Below are positions 56,682 through 64,000 of a stretch of DNA of 64,000 nt, one piece after another (position 1 is the stretch's first letter; each line of letters opens with the position of its first letter). A model generated the notes under the pieces. The model had not been told where the DNA came from. It saw nothing but the letters and a program-made list of their open reading frames with translations, and searched no databases. The DNA is from Paracoccus sp. JM45. GTDB lineage: Bacteria; Pseudomonadota; Alphaproteobacteria; Rhodobacterales; Rhodobacteraceae. Both the position numbers and the translations under genes were made by a program. The DNA lies in contig NZ_QQVY01000006.1 of NCBI RefSeq assembly GCF_003590715.1, positions 62,001 through 126,000 of the forward strand. Direction: 5' to 3'.

Positions 56682-57455
56682 ATGACCCAAGTCAACAGAA
56701 CCGCAATCGTGACCGGCGGGCTTTCCGGTATGGGCTTTGCCATCGCCTGCAAGCTGGCGCGCGATGGCATTGATATCACAATCGGCGCGCGCCGTGGCGG
56801 AGACGCCGAACTGGTCCGCGCGAAACTGGCACCTGCCGGCATTACCGCCCACGTCGCGGCGCTGGATGTGCGGTCCAGCGACAGCGTTGATGCCTTTGTG
56901 GCCGAGGTCGTGTCCCGTCGCGGTGGTGTCGATATTCTGGTCAATACGGCTGGCGTTTATGACGAGGCGCCGGTGATCGGCCATTCGGACAAGGTCTGGG
57001 ATGACCAGATCGACACGAACCTGTCGGGCACTTTCCGGATGATCCGTGCGGTCATGCCGCATATGACGGCGGCGGGATGGGGCCGGATCGTCAATCTGGC
57101 CTCGGTTGCAGCGCATCAGGGCATGGCGAATAACGCGGCCTATTGCGCGTCCAAGGCGGGGCTGCTGGGGCTGGGGCGCTGCGTCAGTCTGGAAGGCGCA
57201 GCCCATGGGGTCACATGCGTGTCGATCAGCCCGACATGGGTGGAAACCGAAATGCTGCGCCAGTTCATCGACGCGGACATCCAAGCCACCGGCAAATCGT
57301 TGGAGGAGGTCCGCGCGGATTATGCCGCCTCGAACCCGCAGCACAAACTGGTGCAGCCGTCGGAAATTGCCGATCTGGCAGCCTTCCTTGTCAGCGATGC
57401 CGCCCGCGCCATCACAATGGAGGATATTCAGGTCAACGCCGGATCCTTGTGGTAG
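56682..57455 (+). CDS. short-chain dehydrogenase/reductase
   Basis: A 257-residue classical SDR. The cofactor motif TGGLSGMG is at 11-18, NTAG near 88, and the active site Tyr154-x3-Lys158 in AAYCASK. It would oxidise or reduce a hydroxyl group. The start follows AAAGGACAAG. Its last 28 bases overlap the end of the convergent A-T-R gene, an unusually deep overlap for unrelated genes. Confidence 0.93.
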   Translation: MTQVNRTAIVTGGLSGMGFAIACKLARDGIDITIGARRGGDAELVRAKLAPAGITAHVAALDVRSSDSVDAFVAEVVSRRGGVDILVNTAGVYDEAPVIGHSDKVWDDQIDTNLSGTFRMIRAVMPHMTAAGWGRIVNLASVAAHQGMANNAAYCASKAGLLGLGRCVSLEGAAHGVTCVSISPTWVETEMLRQFIDADIQATGKSLEEVRADYAASNPQHKLVQPSEIADLAAFLVSDAARAITMEDIQVNAGSLW

Positions 57456-60211
57456 GACGCCTTGCGACGCGCCAACAACTTTGGCGCGTCGCTGAGACTG
57501 GCAAAAGGCAATTGGGACACATGTGCCCATGCCGCCTGTGCGGCATGGCTGTCAAATCCTGCATCGGCAAAAAGCGTGTCGGGGAAATCCGCGATGACGC
57601 GGGCGATCCCTTGGGGCAGATTGACCGCCGCCAGCCATTGATCAACGGGCAGGGCGGGTTCATCCGGCACAGTGACATGCTGGCCGGTCATCAGATTATA
57701 GACCGGCGTTTCCCCACCCGTGATCGGGCCCAGCAGGAAGGCCGCCGCCGCCGTCACGTCGATCATCGGAAATTGCAGGTCTTTCGGGAAAACCCCGGCT
57801 GCAAAGGACGCGCCCATAATGATTTCATAGATATCGCGCGGGTTCGGTGTTTGCAGGTCGTAAAGCGATGGCAGCCGGACAATGGCCGCGGCAACGCCGG
57901 AGGCCGTAATTGCTGTTTCGGCAGCAATCTTGGCCGCGCCATAGCCGGTGCAGGCATCCCAAAGGCCGGCCGCCGCTTCTGGCCAAGGGCCACCCCGATC
58001 CGGAAAGACCGCGCTGGAAGATGTAAACCGCAGATCGGCACCGGCAGCGGTGCAGAAATCCAGCACGGTCCGGATGCCGCGGGCCGACCATTCCAGCATC
58101 TCGTCATGGCCGATGGCCATATTAACCATCGCCGCGCAATGGACGACCCTATCTGTCGACGCGGAAAGGGCAGCATATGCCGTATCATCCAGTCCGAATT
58201 GGGGCGCATCCAGCGTGCCGGGCACCATGACATAGCGATCCACTGGAACGCCATGTGCCAGCGCGGCTGCATCCAGTCGATCACGGGCACCGCGGTTTTT
58301 GTCGCGAACAAGGCAATAGATGACATGACCATCCGGCAAGTCACGTGCCGCCGCTGCCAGCACATGCCCCCCCAGAAAACCCGTTGCGCCGGTCAGCAGG
58401 ATGCCGGGGCGGTCGAAGACATCGGTGGGCGCGGGTGCGTCGGCTTCTGATGTCAGCAGCTGGTCAAGCCGGTGCAGGGGAACATTCATCGCCAGTTCGA
58501 AATCGACAGGGCGGTCATAGCTGCGTTCCAGTTCCAGCATCAGGGTGACGCACATCAGGGAATCTCCGCCCTGATCATGGAAGCTAAGCGCAGGGTCGAT
58601 CTGGGCCGGCACGCAGCCCATTGCAAGGGCCGCAGCGGCGATCACCGCATCCTGCGCCACAGCACTGGCATCGGCATCATCGGTCACGACTGGCAGTGCC
58701 CGCATATCGGCCTTGCCCGACACCGGATGCAGCGGGATGGCGTCCAGCTGCACCAGATAGGATGGCACGCAATAGGTCGGCAGCACCCCGCGCAATTGTC
58801 CCGCCAAAGCGGCAGGCATCCGGTTCGTGCCATATTCTAGCCCCCAACGGGCGGCATTTTCCTGCGCCTGCGCGGTATTGGCGGCATGATAGAAGATTAG
58901 CGACTGGCCACGGGACCCTACCTCGGCCACCCAAGGGACGCCTTGGGCAAAATCCAAGCGGTCGTGCATTGTTTCGACCAGTTCGCGGGTCTGGATGGAA
59001 AAGCCGCGCAGCTTCAGCATATGGGCCACGCGCCCGACAATATGCAGCGCGCCGTTATTATCCAGCCACGCCTGATCGCCGGTGTCGTAAAGCCGCGTGT
59101 CCTGCCCGTCGATGGTCAGCTGGCGGAAGCGCAGGCGCGTTTCCTCGGGGCGGTTCACATAGCCGGGGCCCAACATGCGCGGCCCTTCGAAATGCAACTG
59201 GCCACGTGTGCCGGTCGGGCAGGGCGTATCGGTATCGTCCAGTATCACCGCGCGCAGATGTTCCATCGGGACGCCGACCGACACCGGCCCGCTGCCAGAG
59301 GGGGCCGTCAGGCGCGACATGCAGACATCATGGGTTTCGCAGATGCTGTACAGGTTCCACAGTTCGGCGCGCTGCACCTTATCCAGCGACGCGGTGATCA
59401 GATCGTCGCTGACCACCTCTCCGTTCAGGATGACGCGGTCCAAAGGCAGGGCGGCGGCGGTGTCGCGGCCCAAAGCATGCAGGAAGGTGTCATAAAACGA
59501 CGGGGTGAACAGCATTTCCGTTATCCGGTTGCGGATCAGGAAATCGGCCAGACCGCGCGGGGCCATCAGCGTATTGGGTACAGGAAACCACAGTTCGGCC
59601 CCGTTGCGTAGGGGGCGGAACATTTCCCAGATGGCAAAGATATAGATCCCGACCCGCATCCCCGCATGATAGGGTGTGAATGCATCGCGCCATTCATAGG
59701 ACAGATAGGCCGCATCCTGCGCCACCGGAATGCACTTGGGCCGCCCCGTCGTCCCCGAGGTCGCGACCAGATAGATCGCATCATCGGGTGCCACAGACCC
59801 TGCCTGCAACGCAGCCATTGGTGCATCATGCAAACTTTCGAATAGGGCCACCGCGTCCAGCGTCCGGCAATCCCCCGGCAATTGTCCGGCGGCGGGGGGC
59901 TGGCAGACCATCACCAGCGCGACCTGCAATTCCGACAGGATATTGTGCAGCACCATTTGCGGCATCGCCGGATCAAGATGGACGAATGGCCGTCCATGGA
60001 TCACGCAAGCCACCGCACTTGCCCCCATTGCCACACCCGGCGCGCCGAAAATCCCTACGACTTGTGTGTCGCGCAGGGCAGGTCCGGCCTGTTCGACAAA
60101 GCTGCCCAGCTGGCCATAGGACAGTCGGATCTGTTCATCGGTCATGGCCAGTAAATTCTGGTGGTCCGAGATGGCGCGAACAAGCTGGGTGGCAACGTTA
60201 TAATCGGGCAT
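57428..60211 (-). CDS. adenylation - carrier protein - thioester reductase (A-T-R) protein
   Basis: A 927-residue single-module NRPS-like reductase. The A domain (about 1-505) has TSGTTGRPKCIPV (151-163), YDTGD (375-379), GRVAHMLKLRGF (393-404) and the catalytic Lys500 (PVSGKADMR). The carrier has Ser551 in DQGGDSLMC. The reductase begins with LLTGATGFLGGH (605-616) and has a YxxxK in GYGAAK. It should activate a carboxylate with ATP, load it and reduce it to an aldehyde, like alpha-aminoadipate or carboxylic acid reductases. The A4 motif reads FAIWE (192-196) instead of FDxSxWE, so the Asp that grips alpha-amino groups is missing. Confidence 0.88.
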   Translation of the reverse strand: MPDYNVATQLVRAISDHQNLLAMTDEQIRLSYGQLGSFVEQAGPALRDTQVVGIFGAPGVAMGASAVACVIHGRPFVHLDPAMPQMVLHNILSELQVALVMVCQPPAAGQLPGDCRTLDAVALFESLHDAPMAALQAGSVAPDDAIYLVATSGTTGRPKCIPVAQDAAYLSYEWRDAFTPYHAGMRVGIYIFAIWEMFRPLRNGAELWFPVPNTLMAPRGLADFLIRNRITEMLFTPSFYDTFLHALGRDTAAALPLDRVILNGEVVSDDLITASLDKVQRAELWNLYSICETHDVCMSRLTAPSGSGPVSVGVPMEHLRAVILDDTDTPCPTGTRGQLHFEGPRMLGPGYVNRPEETRLRFRQLTIDGQDTRLYDTGDQAWLDNNGALHIVGRVAHMLKLRGFSIQTRELVETMHDRLDFAQGVPWVAEVGSRGQSLIFYHAANTAQAQENAARWGLEYGTNRMPAALAGQLRGVLPTYCVPSYLVQLDAIPLHPVSGKADMRALPVVTDDADASAVAQDAVIAAAALAMGCVPAQIDPALSFHDQGGDSLMCVTLMLELERSYDRPVDFELAMNVPLHRLDQLLTSEADAPAPTDVFDRPGILLTGATGFLGGHVLAAAARDLPDGHVIYCLVRDKNRGARDRLDAAALAHGVPVDRYVMVPGTLDAPQFGLDDTAYAALSASTDRVVHCAAMVNMAIGHDEMLEWSARGIRTVLDFCTAAGADLRFTSSSAVFPDRGGPWPEAAAGLWDACTGYGAAKIAAETAITASGVAAAIVRLPSLYDLQTPNPRDIYEIIMGASFAAGVFPKDLQFPMIDVTAAAAFLLGPITGGETPVYNLMTGQHVTVPDEPALPVDQWLAAVNLPQGIARVIADFPDTLFADAGFDSHAAQAAWAHVSQLPFASLSDAPKLLARRKASYHKDPALT

Positions 60212-60485
60212 GAACAGGCTTTCTTACAATGTCATGGCGGCATATCGTGATGCAGCCCGCAGGCGCAACCTATCGCGGGAATGGCGCAAGGCAATCACTG
60301 TCGCAAAGCTGTCGGTCCATCCGCGTAAAAACAAGCTGTGATCCGCCCGTTCCCGACAAATTTCTGCATCATGATCAGGCTGTCGCAAACAGACGCTGAA
60401 ATGGCGGTCATACGCTATTGCGTGGAGGTGGCGTCGCGATAGATTTGCCGCAGGCCGGACAGGCCACAGCAATAAGGGACATCCT

Positions 60486-61751
60486 ATGGTCGGCGTATTA
60501 TCCGGGGTCTGGGCCCTTCTGGTCGGTGTCGTGCTGATCATGCTGGGCAACGGTCTGCATTTCACCCTGATCGGCCTGCGCGGCGGGCTTGAGGGGTTTA
60601 CCTCGGTCGAACTGGCTGTGGTCACCTCGGGGTATTATGTCGGTTTTTTATCGGGGGCACGCTTCACGCCATATATGATCCGGCGCGTCGGCCATGTGCG
60701 GGTCTTTGCGGCCCTCGGCAGCTTTATGTCGGCGGGGCTGATCGCCTTTCCGCTGCTGACCGAACCTTGGGCATGGACCATCCTGCGCCTGCTGATTGGG
60801 TTCTGCATGTCGGGCATCTATGTCGCGGCGGAAAGCTGGCTGAATGCGGCATCGACGAATGAGACGCGGGGCAAGGTGCTGTCCGCCTATATGATCGCGC
60901 AGACGCTTGGGATTATTGGGGCGCAATATCTGCTGACTTTGGGGGATGCGGGAACCTCGGTCCTGTTCATCGGGGCGTCGATCCTTGTGTCGATCTCATT
61001 CGCGCCGATCCTTTTGTCGGTCATTGCCGTCCCCGCGGTCGAGGTTGCCCAGCCGATGTCCCTGCGGTCGCTGTTTGTCGCAGCGCCCCTTAGCACCGTG
61101 GGCATTTTCCTGCTGGGCAGCATCTATGCCACGCAATCAGGCATGGGGGCGGTCTTTGGCAGCAAGATCGGGATGACTCCGTCACAGATCGCCCTGTTCG
61201 TCGCCATGCTGTTTGCCGGTGCGCTGGTCATGCAATATCCGATCGGCTGGCTGTCGGACCGTATGGACCGCCGCAAACTGATTTTCGGGGCGGCGACGCT
61301 GGGGGCGATATCCTGCATTCTGGGGGCTGTCACGGATGGTGGCCTGTGGCCGCTGATGGTGGCTGCGTTTTTCGGCGGCGGCGTGACGACGCCGCTTTAT
61401 GCGCTGTTTCTGGCCTATACCAATGATTCCCTTTCGGTCGAGGATATGCCTGCGGCTTCGGGCGGCTTGGTCTTTACCTTCGGTCTTGGTGCGATTGCGG
61501 GGCCGATGGTCACGGGCTGGGCCATGCAGTCTTTTGGCCCTTTTGCATTCTGGCCGGCCCTTGGCAGTATTTTCATCGGCATCGCGGTTTACGCGCTCTA
61601 CCGGATGACCCAACGCGTCACCGTGCCGGTCGAACAGACCGAAAGCTATCTTGGGGTTTTGCCGACAGTATCCCCCGTCGGGATCGAGGCTGCGGGCACA
61701 TGGTCCGCCGAACAGGCCGCAGCCGAGCGCGAGGCCGAATCCGCATCCTGA
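60486..61751 (+). CDS. MFS transporter, YcaD-like
   Basis: A 421-residue twelve-helix transporter. It resembles YcaD and relatives (LIMLGNGLHFTLIGLRG, GFCMSGIYVAAESWLNA, GALVMQYPIGWLSDRMDRR). The last 50 residues are hydrophilic and Glu/Ala-rich. It is divergent from the A-T-R gene across 274 bases and leads into the XRE-cupin gene after 185 bases. It probably moves the pathway substrate or product; direction unknown. Confidence 0.9.
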   Translation: MVGVLSGVWALLVGVVLIMLGNGLHFTLIGLRGGLEGFTSVELAVVTSGYYVGFLSGARFTPYMIRRVGHVRVFAALGSFMSAGLIAFPLLTEPWAWTILRLLIGFCMSGIYVAAESWLNAASTNETRGKVLSAYMIAQTLGIIGAQYLLTLGDAGTSVLFIGASILVSISFAPILLSVIAVPAVEVAQPMSLRSLFVAAPLSTVGIFLLGSIYATQSGMGAVFGSKIGMTPSQIALFVAMLFAGALVMQYPIGWLSDRMDRRKLIFGAATLGAISCILGAVTDGGLWPLMVAAFFGGGVTTPLYALFLAYTNDSLSVEDMPAASGGLVFTFGLGAIAGPMVTGWAMQSFGPFAFWPALGSIFIGIAVYALYRMTQRVTVPVEQTESYLGVLPTVSPVGIEAAGTWSAEQAAAEREAESAS

Positions 61752-61794
61752 CCCCGCCCGAATGCTATTTTTTGGGCAGCGCGGCAGTAAAAGG

Positions 61795-61891
61795 GTGAAA
61801 TAAGCGGCAATAAACCCTGTTTATCGACGTCCGTGAAATAATCAGTAATATTTTCATTAGCGTGCCGTGAAAATATATGCCTTTATTTCAC
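61795..61891. promoter_or_regulatory. repeated GTGAAATAA operator array
   Basis: GTGAAATAA occurs at 61795-61803 and 61833-61841, and inverted as TTATTTCAC at 61883-61891. Between the last two lie ATATTTTCA (61848-61856) and TGAAAATAT (61868-61876). The four latter half-sites make two tandem inverted pairs, and they also share one centre at 61862. The array sits just before the XRE-cupin gene in an AT-rich stretch, as expected for an autoregulated operator. Confidence 0.65.
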
Positions 61892-61936
61892 CAAGGCCGA
61901 TGCGCCTGTCGGATTGGCTGGATATAGGGTGCTGTA

Positions 61937-62494
61937 ATGACCGAAGATAAGACCGTCGGCGGGGATATCCGCGCCTTGCGGACAACCCGCAAGATGACGC
62001 TTGAGGATATGGCAAAAGCGATGGGAAAATCGCTTGGCTGGGTGTCCCAGGTCGAACGCGGTCTTTCCTCACCCACGGTGATGGATCTGCAAAAGATCTC
62101 CCGTATTCTGGATGTACCGGTCTCGCTGTTTTTCGGGGTGGCCGATGCGCCGGTGGAAGAACGCGGGTTGATTGTCCGCGCCGATGTGCGTCGCCAGATC
62201 GGTGAACGTGACCATGGCCTGTTCGAGGCCCTACTGTCGCCTGATCTGTCTGATGACTTCGAAATGATCCATTCGACCTTCCTGCCCGGTGCCGCGCTTG
62301 AGGAAAGCCGGCAGCGCGCCACCTCCGAGGTGGTCTATCTGATCTCGGGCAAGCTGGATATCAGCATCGAGGGTAAGGATTTCACCATCACCGCCGGGGA
62401 CAGTTTCCGCATAAAAGGCTCGGAATACCGCTGGTCCAATCCCTATGACGATCCTGCCTATGCGGTCTGGGTCATCTCTCCACCCGTTTATTGA
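61937..62494 (+). CDS. XRE-cupin transcriptional regulator
   Basis: A 185-residue regulator with an XRE helix-turn-helix (about 10-66, RKMTLEDMAKAMGKSLGWVSQVERG) and a C-terminal cupin (about 105-182, TSEVVYLISGKLDISIEG). Proteins of this build often control amine, amino acid or polyamine breakdown. The operator-like repeats upstream and the flavoprotein gene 9 bases downstream suggest control of this locus. Confidence 0.93.
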   Translation: MTEDKTVGGDIRALRTTRKMTLEDMAKAMGKSLGWVSQVERGLSSPTVMDLQKISRILDVPVSLFFGVADAPVEERGLIVRADVRRQIGERDHGLFEALLSPDLSDDFEMIHSTFLPGAALEESRQRATSEVVYLISGKLDISIEGKDFTITAGDSFRIKGSEYRWSNPYDDPAYAVWVISPPVY

Positions 62495-62503
62495 GGTTTG
62501 ATG

Positions 62504-64000
62504 ATGTCCCTTCCTTCGACTGCGCGTGTGGTGATCATTGGTGGTGGTGTCGTCGGCGTATCGGCGCTGTACCATCTGGCCAAAGCGGGTTGGTCCGATT
62601 GTGTCCTGCTGGAAAAGAACGAACTGACCGCTGGGTCCACGTGGCATGCTGCGGGCAATTGCCCGAATTTCGCGGCCAATTACGGTGTGATGAACATGCA
62701 GCGTTACGGTCTGGCGCTGTATCGTGACCTGGCCGGTCTGGTGGATTATCCGATCAACTATCACGTGACCGGTGCGGTGCGGCTGGCCCACAGCCATGAA
62801 CGGATGATGGAATTCGAACGCGTGCGCGGCATGGCGGCCCATATGGGGCTGACAATGGATATGTGCACACCCGACGAATTGCAGCAGCATTTCCCCTTTA
62901 TGGAAACCCATGATCTGGAAGGCGGCCTTTGGGACCCGCTGGACGGCGATATCGACCCCAGTCAGGTCACGCAGGCGCTGGCCAAGGGCGCGCGGGCGCA
63001 CGGGGGCACCATCGCACGCTTTGCCCCCGCCACGGGTGTCACACGTGATGGCGGCGAATGGATCGTCCACACCCCCAAGGGCGAAATCCGCTGTGAATAT
63101 GTCGTGAACGCCGCGGGGTATTACGCGGGCCGTGTGGGCGAATGGTTCCTGCCACATGGTGGCCGCCGCGTTCCCATGACCGTCATGAGCCATCAGTACT
63201 TCCTGACCGAAGCCATCCCCGAGGTGGCCGCATGGTCCAGGGAACACGGTCGCAAACTGCCGATGCTGCGCGACGTCGACAGCTCTTATTACCTGCGGCA
63301 GGACACATATTCGCTGAACCTTGGACCCTATGAACTTGAGTGTCGCGCAGGCTGGGCGTCGGGCATGGAAATGCCGGATGATTTCAGCTTCCAGCTGTAT
63401 CCCGATGATCTGGACCGGTTGGGGTGGTATATCGAGGATGCGATGGCCCGTGTCCCCTTGCTGGGAACCCAAGGCGTCCAGCGCAATATCAACGGGCCCA
63501 TCCCCTATGCCCCCGACGGCCTGCCGATGATCGGCCCGATGCCCGGTGTGCCCAACGCGTTCGAAGCCCACAGCTTTACCTTCGGCATTGCCCAAGGCGG
63601 CGGTGCGGGCAAGCTGTTGTCTGAATGGATCATGCACGGTCATACCGAATGGGACATGTGGTCGGTCGATCCGCGCCGCTTTACCGCCCATGCCGATGAA
63701 AAATTCTGCCTTGGCAAGGCGCTGGAAACCTATGGCCATGAATACGGCATGCATTTCCCGCACCGCGAATGGCCTGCCGAACGCAACTGCAAGCTGTCGC
63801 CGAACCATGACCGGCTGGTGGCTGATGGCGGGCAGATGGGGGCCTATAACGGCTGGGAACGCGTCAACTGGTTCGCCAAGGACGGCGATGACACATCCGC
63901 TGCCGCGACCCTGACATGGGACCGCAACGGCCCGTGGGAACCCCGCATCCGCGCCGAGGTTCAGGCCGTCCGCGACGGCGTCGGCATCATCGATCTGTGC
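62504..64000 (+). CDS. dimethylglycine/sarcosine dehydrogenase-like flavoprotein (partial)
   Basis: The 499 visible residues are open to the window end. The FAD motif VVIIGGGVVGVSALYHL is at 9-25. GSTWHAAG puts His48 where dimethylglycine dehydrogenase holds FAD covalently. A DAO domain covers about 1-365 and an FAO-type linker follows; the start of a GcvT-like tetrahydrofolate domain is expected beyond. It would demethylate an N-methyl amino acid. Two adjacent ATGs (62501, 62504) exist; I chose the second, 7 bases after GAGG. It is coupled to the XRE-cupin gene. Confidence 0.92.
   Translation, partial: MSLPSTARVVIIGGGVVGVSALYHLAKAGWSDCVLLEKNELTAGSTWHAAGNCPNFAANYGVMNMQRYGLALYRDLAGLVDYPINYHVTGAVRLAHSHERMMEFERVRGMAAHMGLTMDMCTPDELQQHFPFMETHDLEGGLWDPLDGDIDPSQVTQALAKGARAHGGTIARFAPATGVTRDGGEWIVHTPKGEIRCEYVVNAAGYYAGRVGEWFLPHGGRRVPMTVMSHQYFLTEAIPEVAAWSREHGRKLPMLRDVDSSYYLRQDTYSLNLGPYELECRAGWASGMEMPDDFSFQLYPDDLDRLGWYIEDAMARVPLLGTQGVQRNINGPIPYAPDGLPMIGPMPGVPNAFEAHSFTFGIAQGGGAGKLLSEWIMHGHTEWDMWSVDPRRFTAHADEKFCLGKALETYGHEYGMHFPHREWPAERNCKLSPNHDRLVADGGQMGAYNGWERVNWFAKDGDDTSAAATLTWDRNGPWEPRIRAEVQAVRDGVGIIDLC

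Noticed and set aside
57143..58450. A 435-codon plus-strand frame opposite the A-T-R gene
   Set aside because: It overlaps the SDR in another frame and the reductase domain on the other strand, with no motif of its own.
60210..60341. A 43-codon plus-strand frame (MNRLSYNVMAAYRDAARRRN...) starting inside the A-T-R start codon
   Set aside because: No ribosome site, no recognised family, and it lies in a divergent promoter. It could be real but cannot be supported.
62231..63808. A 525-codon minus-strand frame over the flavoprotein gene
   Set aside because: The plus-strand frame shows a full FAD motif and the covalent-FAD His and stays open to the end of the window; the minus frame is a shadow.
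1..64000. Defence systems, prophage or secretion islands
   Set aside because: No nuclease, toxin-antitoxin, capsid, transposase or secretion ATPase sequence was recognised. The only phage-like hit is the holin-family-like membrane protein at 46.4 kb, which is a chromosomal stress-type gene.

Overview
The window looks like one contiguous piece of a chromosome from an alphaproteobacterium of the Rhodobacteraceae (Paracoccus/Rhodobacter/roseobacter-type). The family markers are a fused ATP sulfurylase/APS kinase, DUF1150, DUF1489, DUF6477 and DUF6456 proteins, an IalB-family protein, a TTG-started lipA, and the gene pairs radA-cvpA-purF and purE-purK. Base and codon use look even from end to end. 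I see no insertion sequence, prophage, integrase, CRISPR array or rRNA operon. Three tRNA genes are present: Gly-CCC, Val-UAC and Leu-CAA.

Region 1 (1-17.3 kb) is mostly housekeeping. It holds sulfate activation, an MFS exporter with a beta-propeller protein, a small heat-shock pair, purine synthesis (purE, purK, purF), DNA repair (radA), lipoprotein sorting (lolC/E-lolD) next to a cytochrome c lipoprotein, a PAP2-like protein, selD and trigger factor. Region 2 (17.3-22.4 kb) has two tRNAs, a histidine phosphatase and a two-gene RND efflux system.

Region 3 (22.4-31.4 kb) is a reductive pyrimidine (uracil/thymine or hydantoin) degradation locus. One minus-strand run encodes an omega-aminotransferase, beta-ureidopropionase-type amidohydrolase, dihydropyrimidinase and an NMT1/Thi5-type ABC importer. 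A divergent TetR/RutR-type regulator reads away from it, with a RutR-like palindrome in the shared promoter. The dihydropyrimidine dehydrogenase genes are not in the window.

Region 4 (31.5-48.1 kb) covers the cell envelope and stress. It includes a DUF882 peptidase, an L,D-transpeptidase, lpxD with a dedicated acyl carrier protein and ketoacyl synthase, IalB, a HerA-like ATPase, a DUF6477/DUF6456 pair, divergent katA/oxyR with palindromes, a Prx5-type peroxiredoxin, lipA, a DUF883/membrane-protein pair, monothiol glutaredoxin, BolA and a 55-residue lipoprotein.

Region 5 (48.1-64 kb) is the accessory part and the most interesting. It is a catabolic locus of unknown substrate: LysR regulator, GMC oxidoreductase, enolase-superfamily dehydratase and aldehyde dehydrogenase; then, convergent, a 3-hydroxyisobutyrate-dehydrogenase-like enzyme, class II aldolase and gamma-butyrobetaine-hydroxylase-like dioxygenase; then an SDR, a 927-residue adenylation-carrier-thioester reductase protein (A-T-R), an MFS transporter, an XRE-cupin regulator and a dimethylglycine/sarcosine-dehydrogenase-like flavoprotein that runs off the end. 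The A domain lacks the Asp that normally holds an alpha-amino group. A GTGAAATAA motif recurs in front of the XRE-cupin regulator and, in weaker forms, in the SDR promoter region. My inference is an uncharacterised pathway for a quaternary-amine or hydroxy-acid substrate in which a carboxylate is reduced to an aldehyde on a carrier protein.
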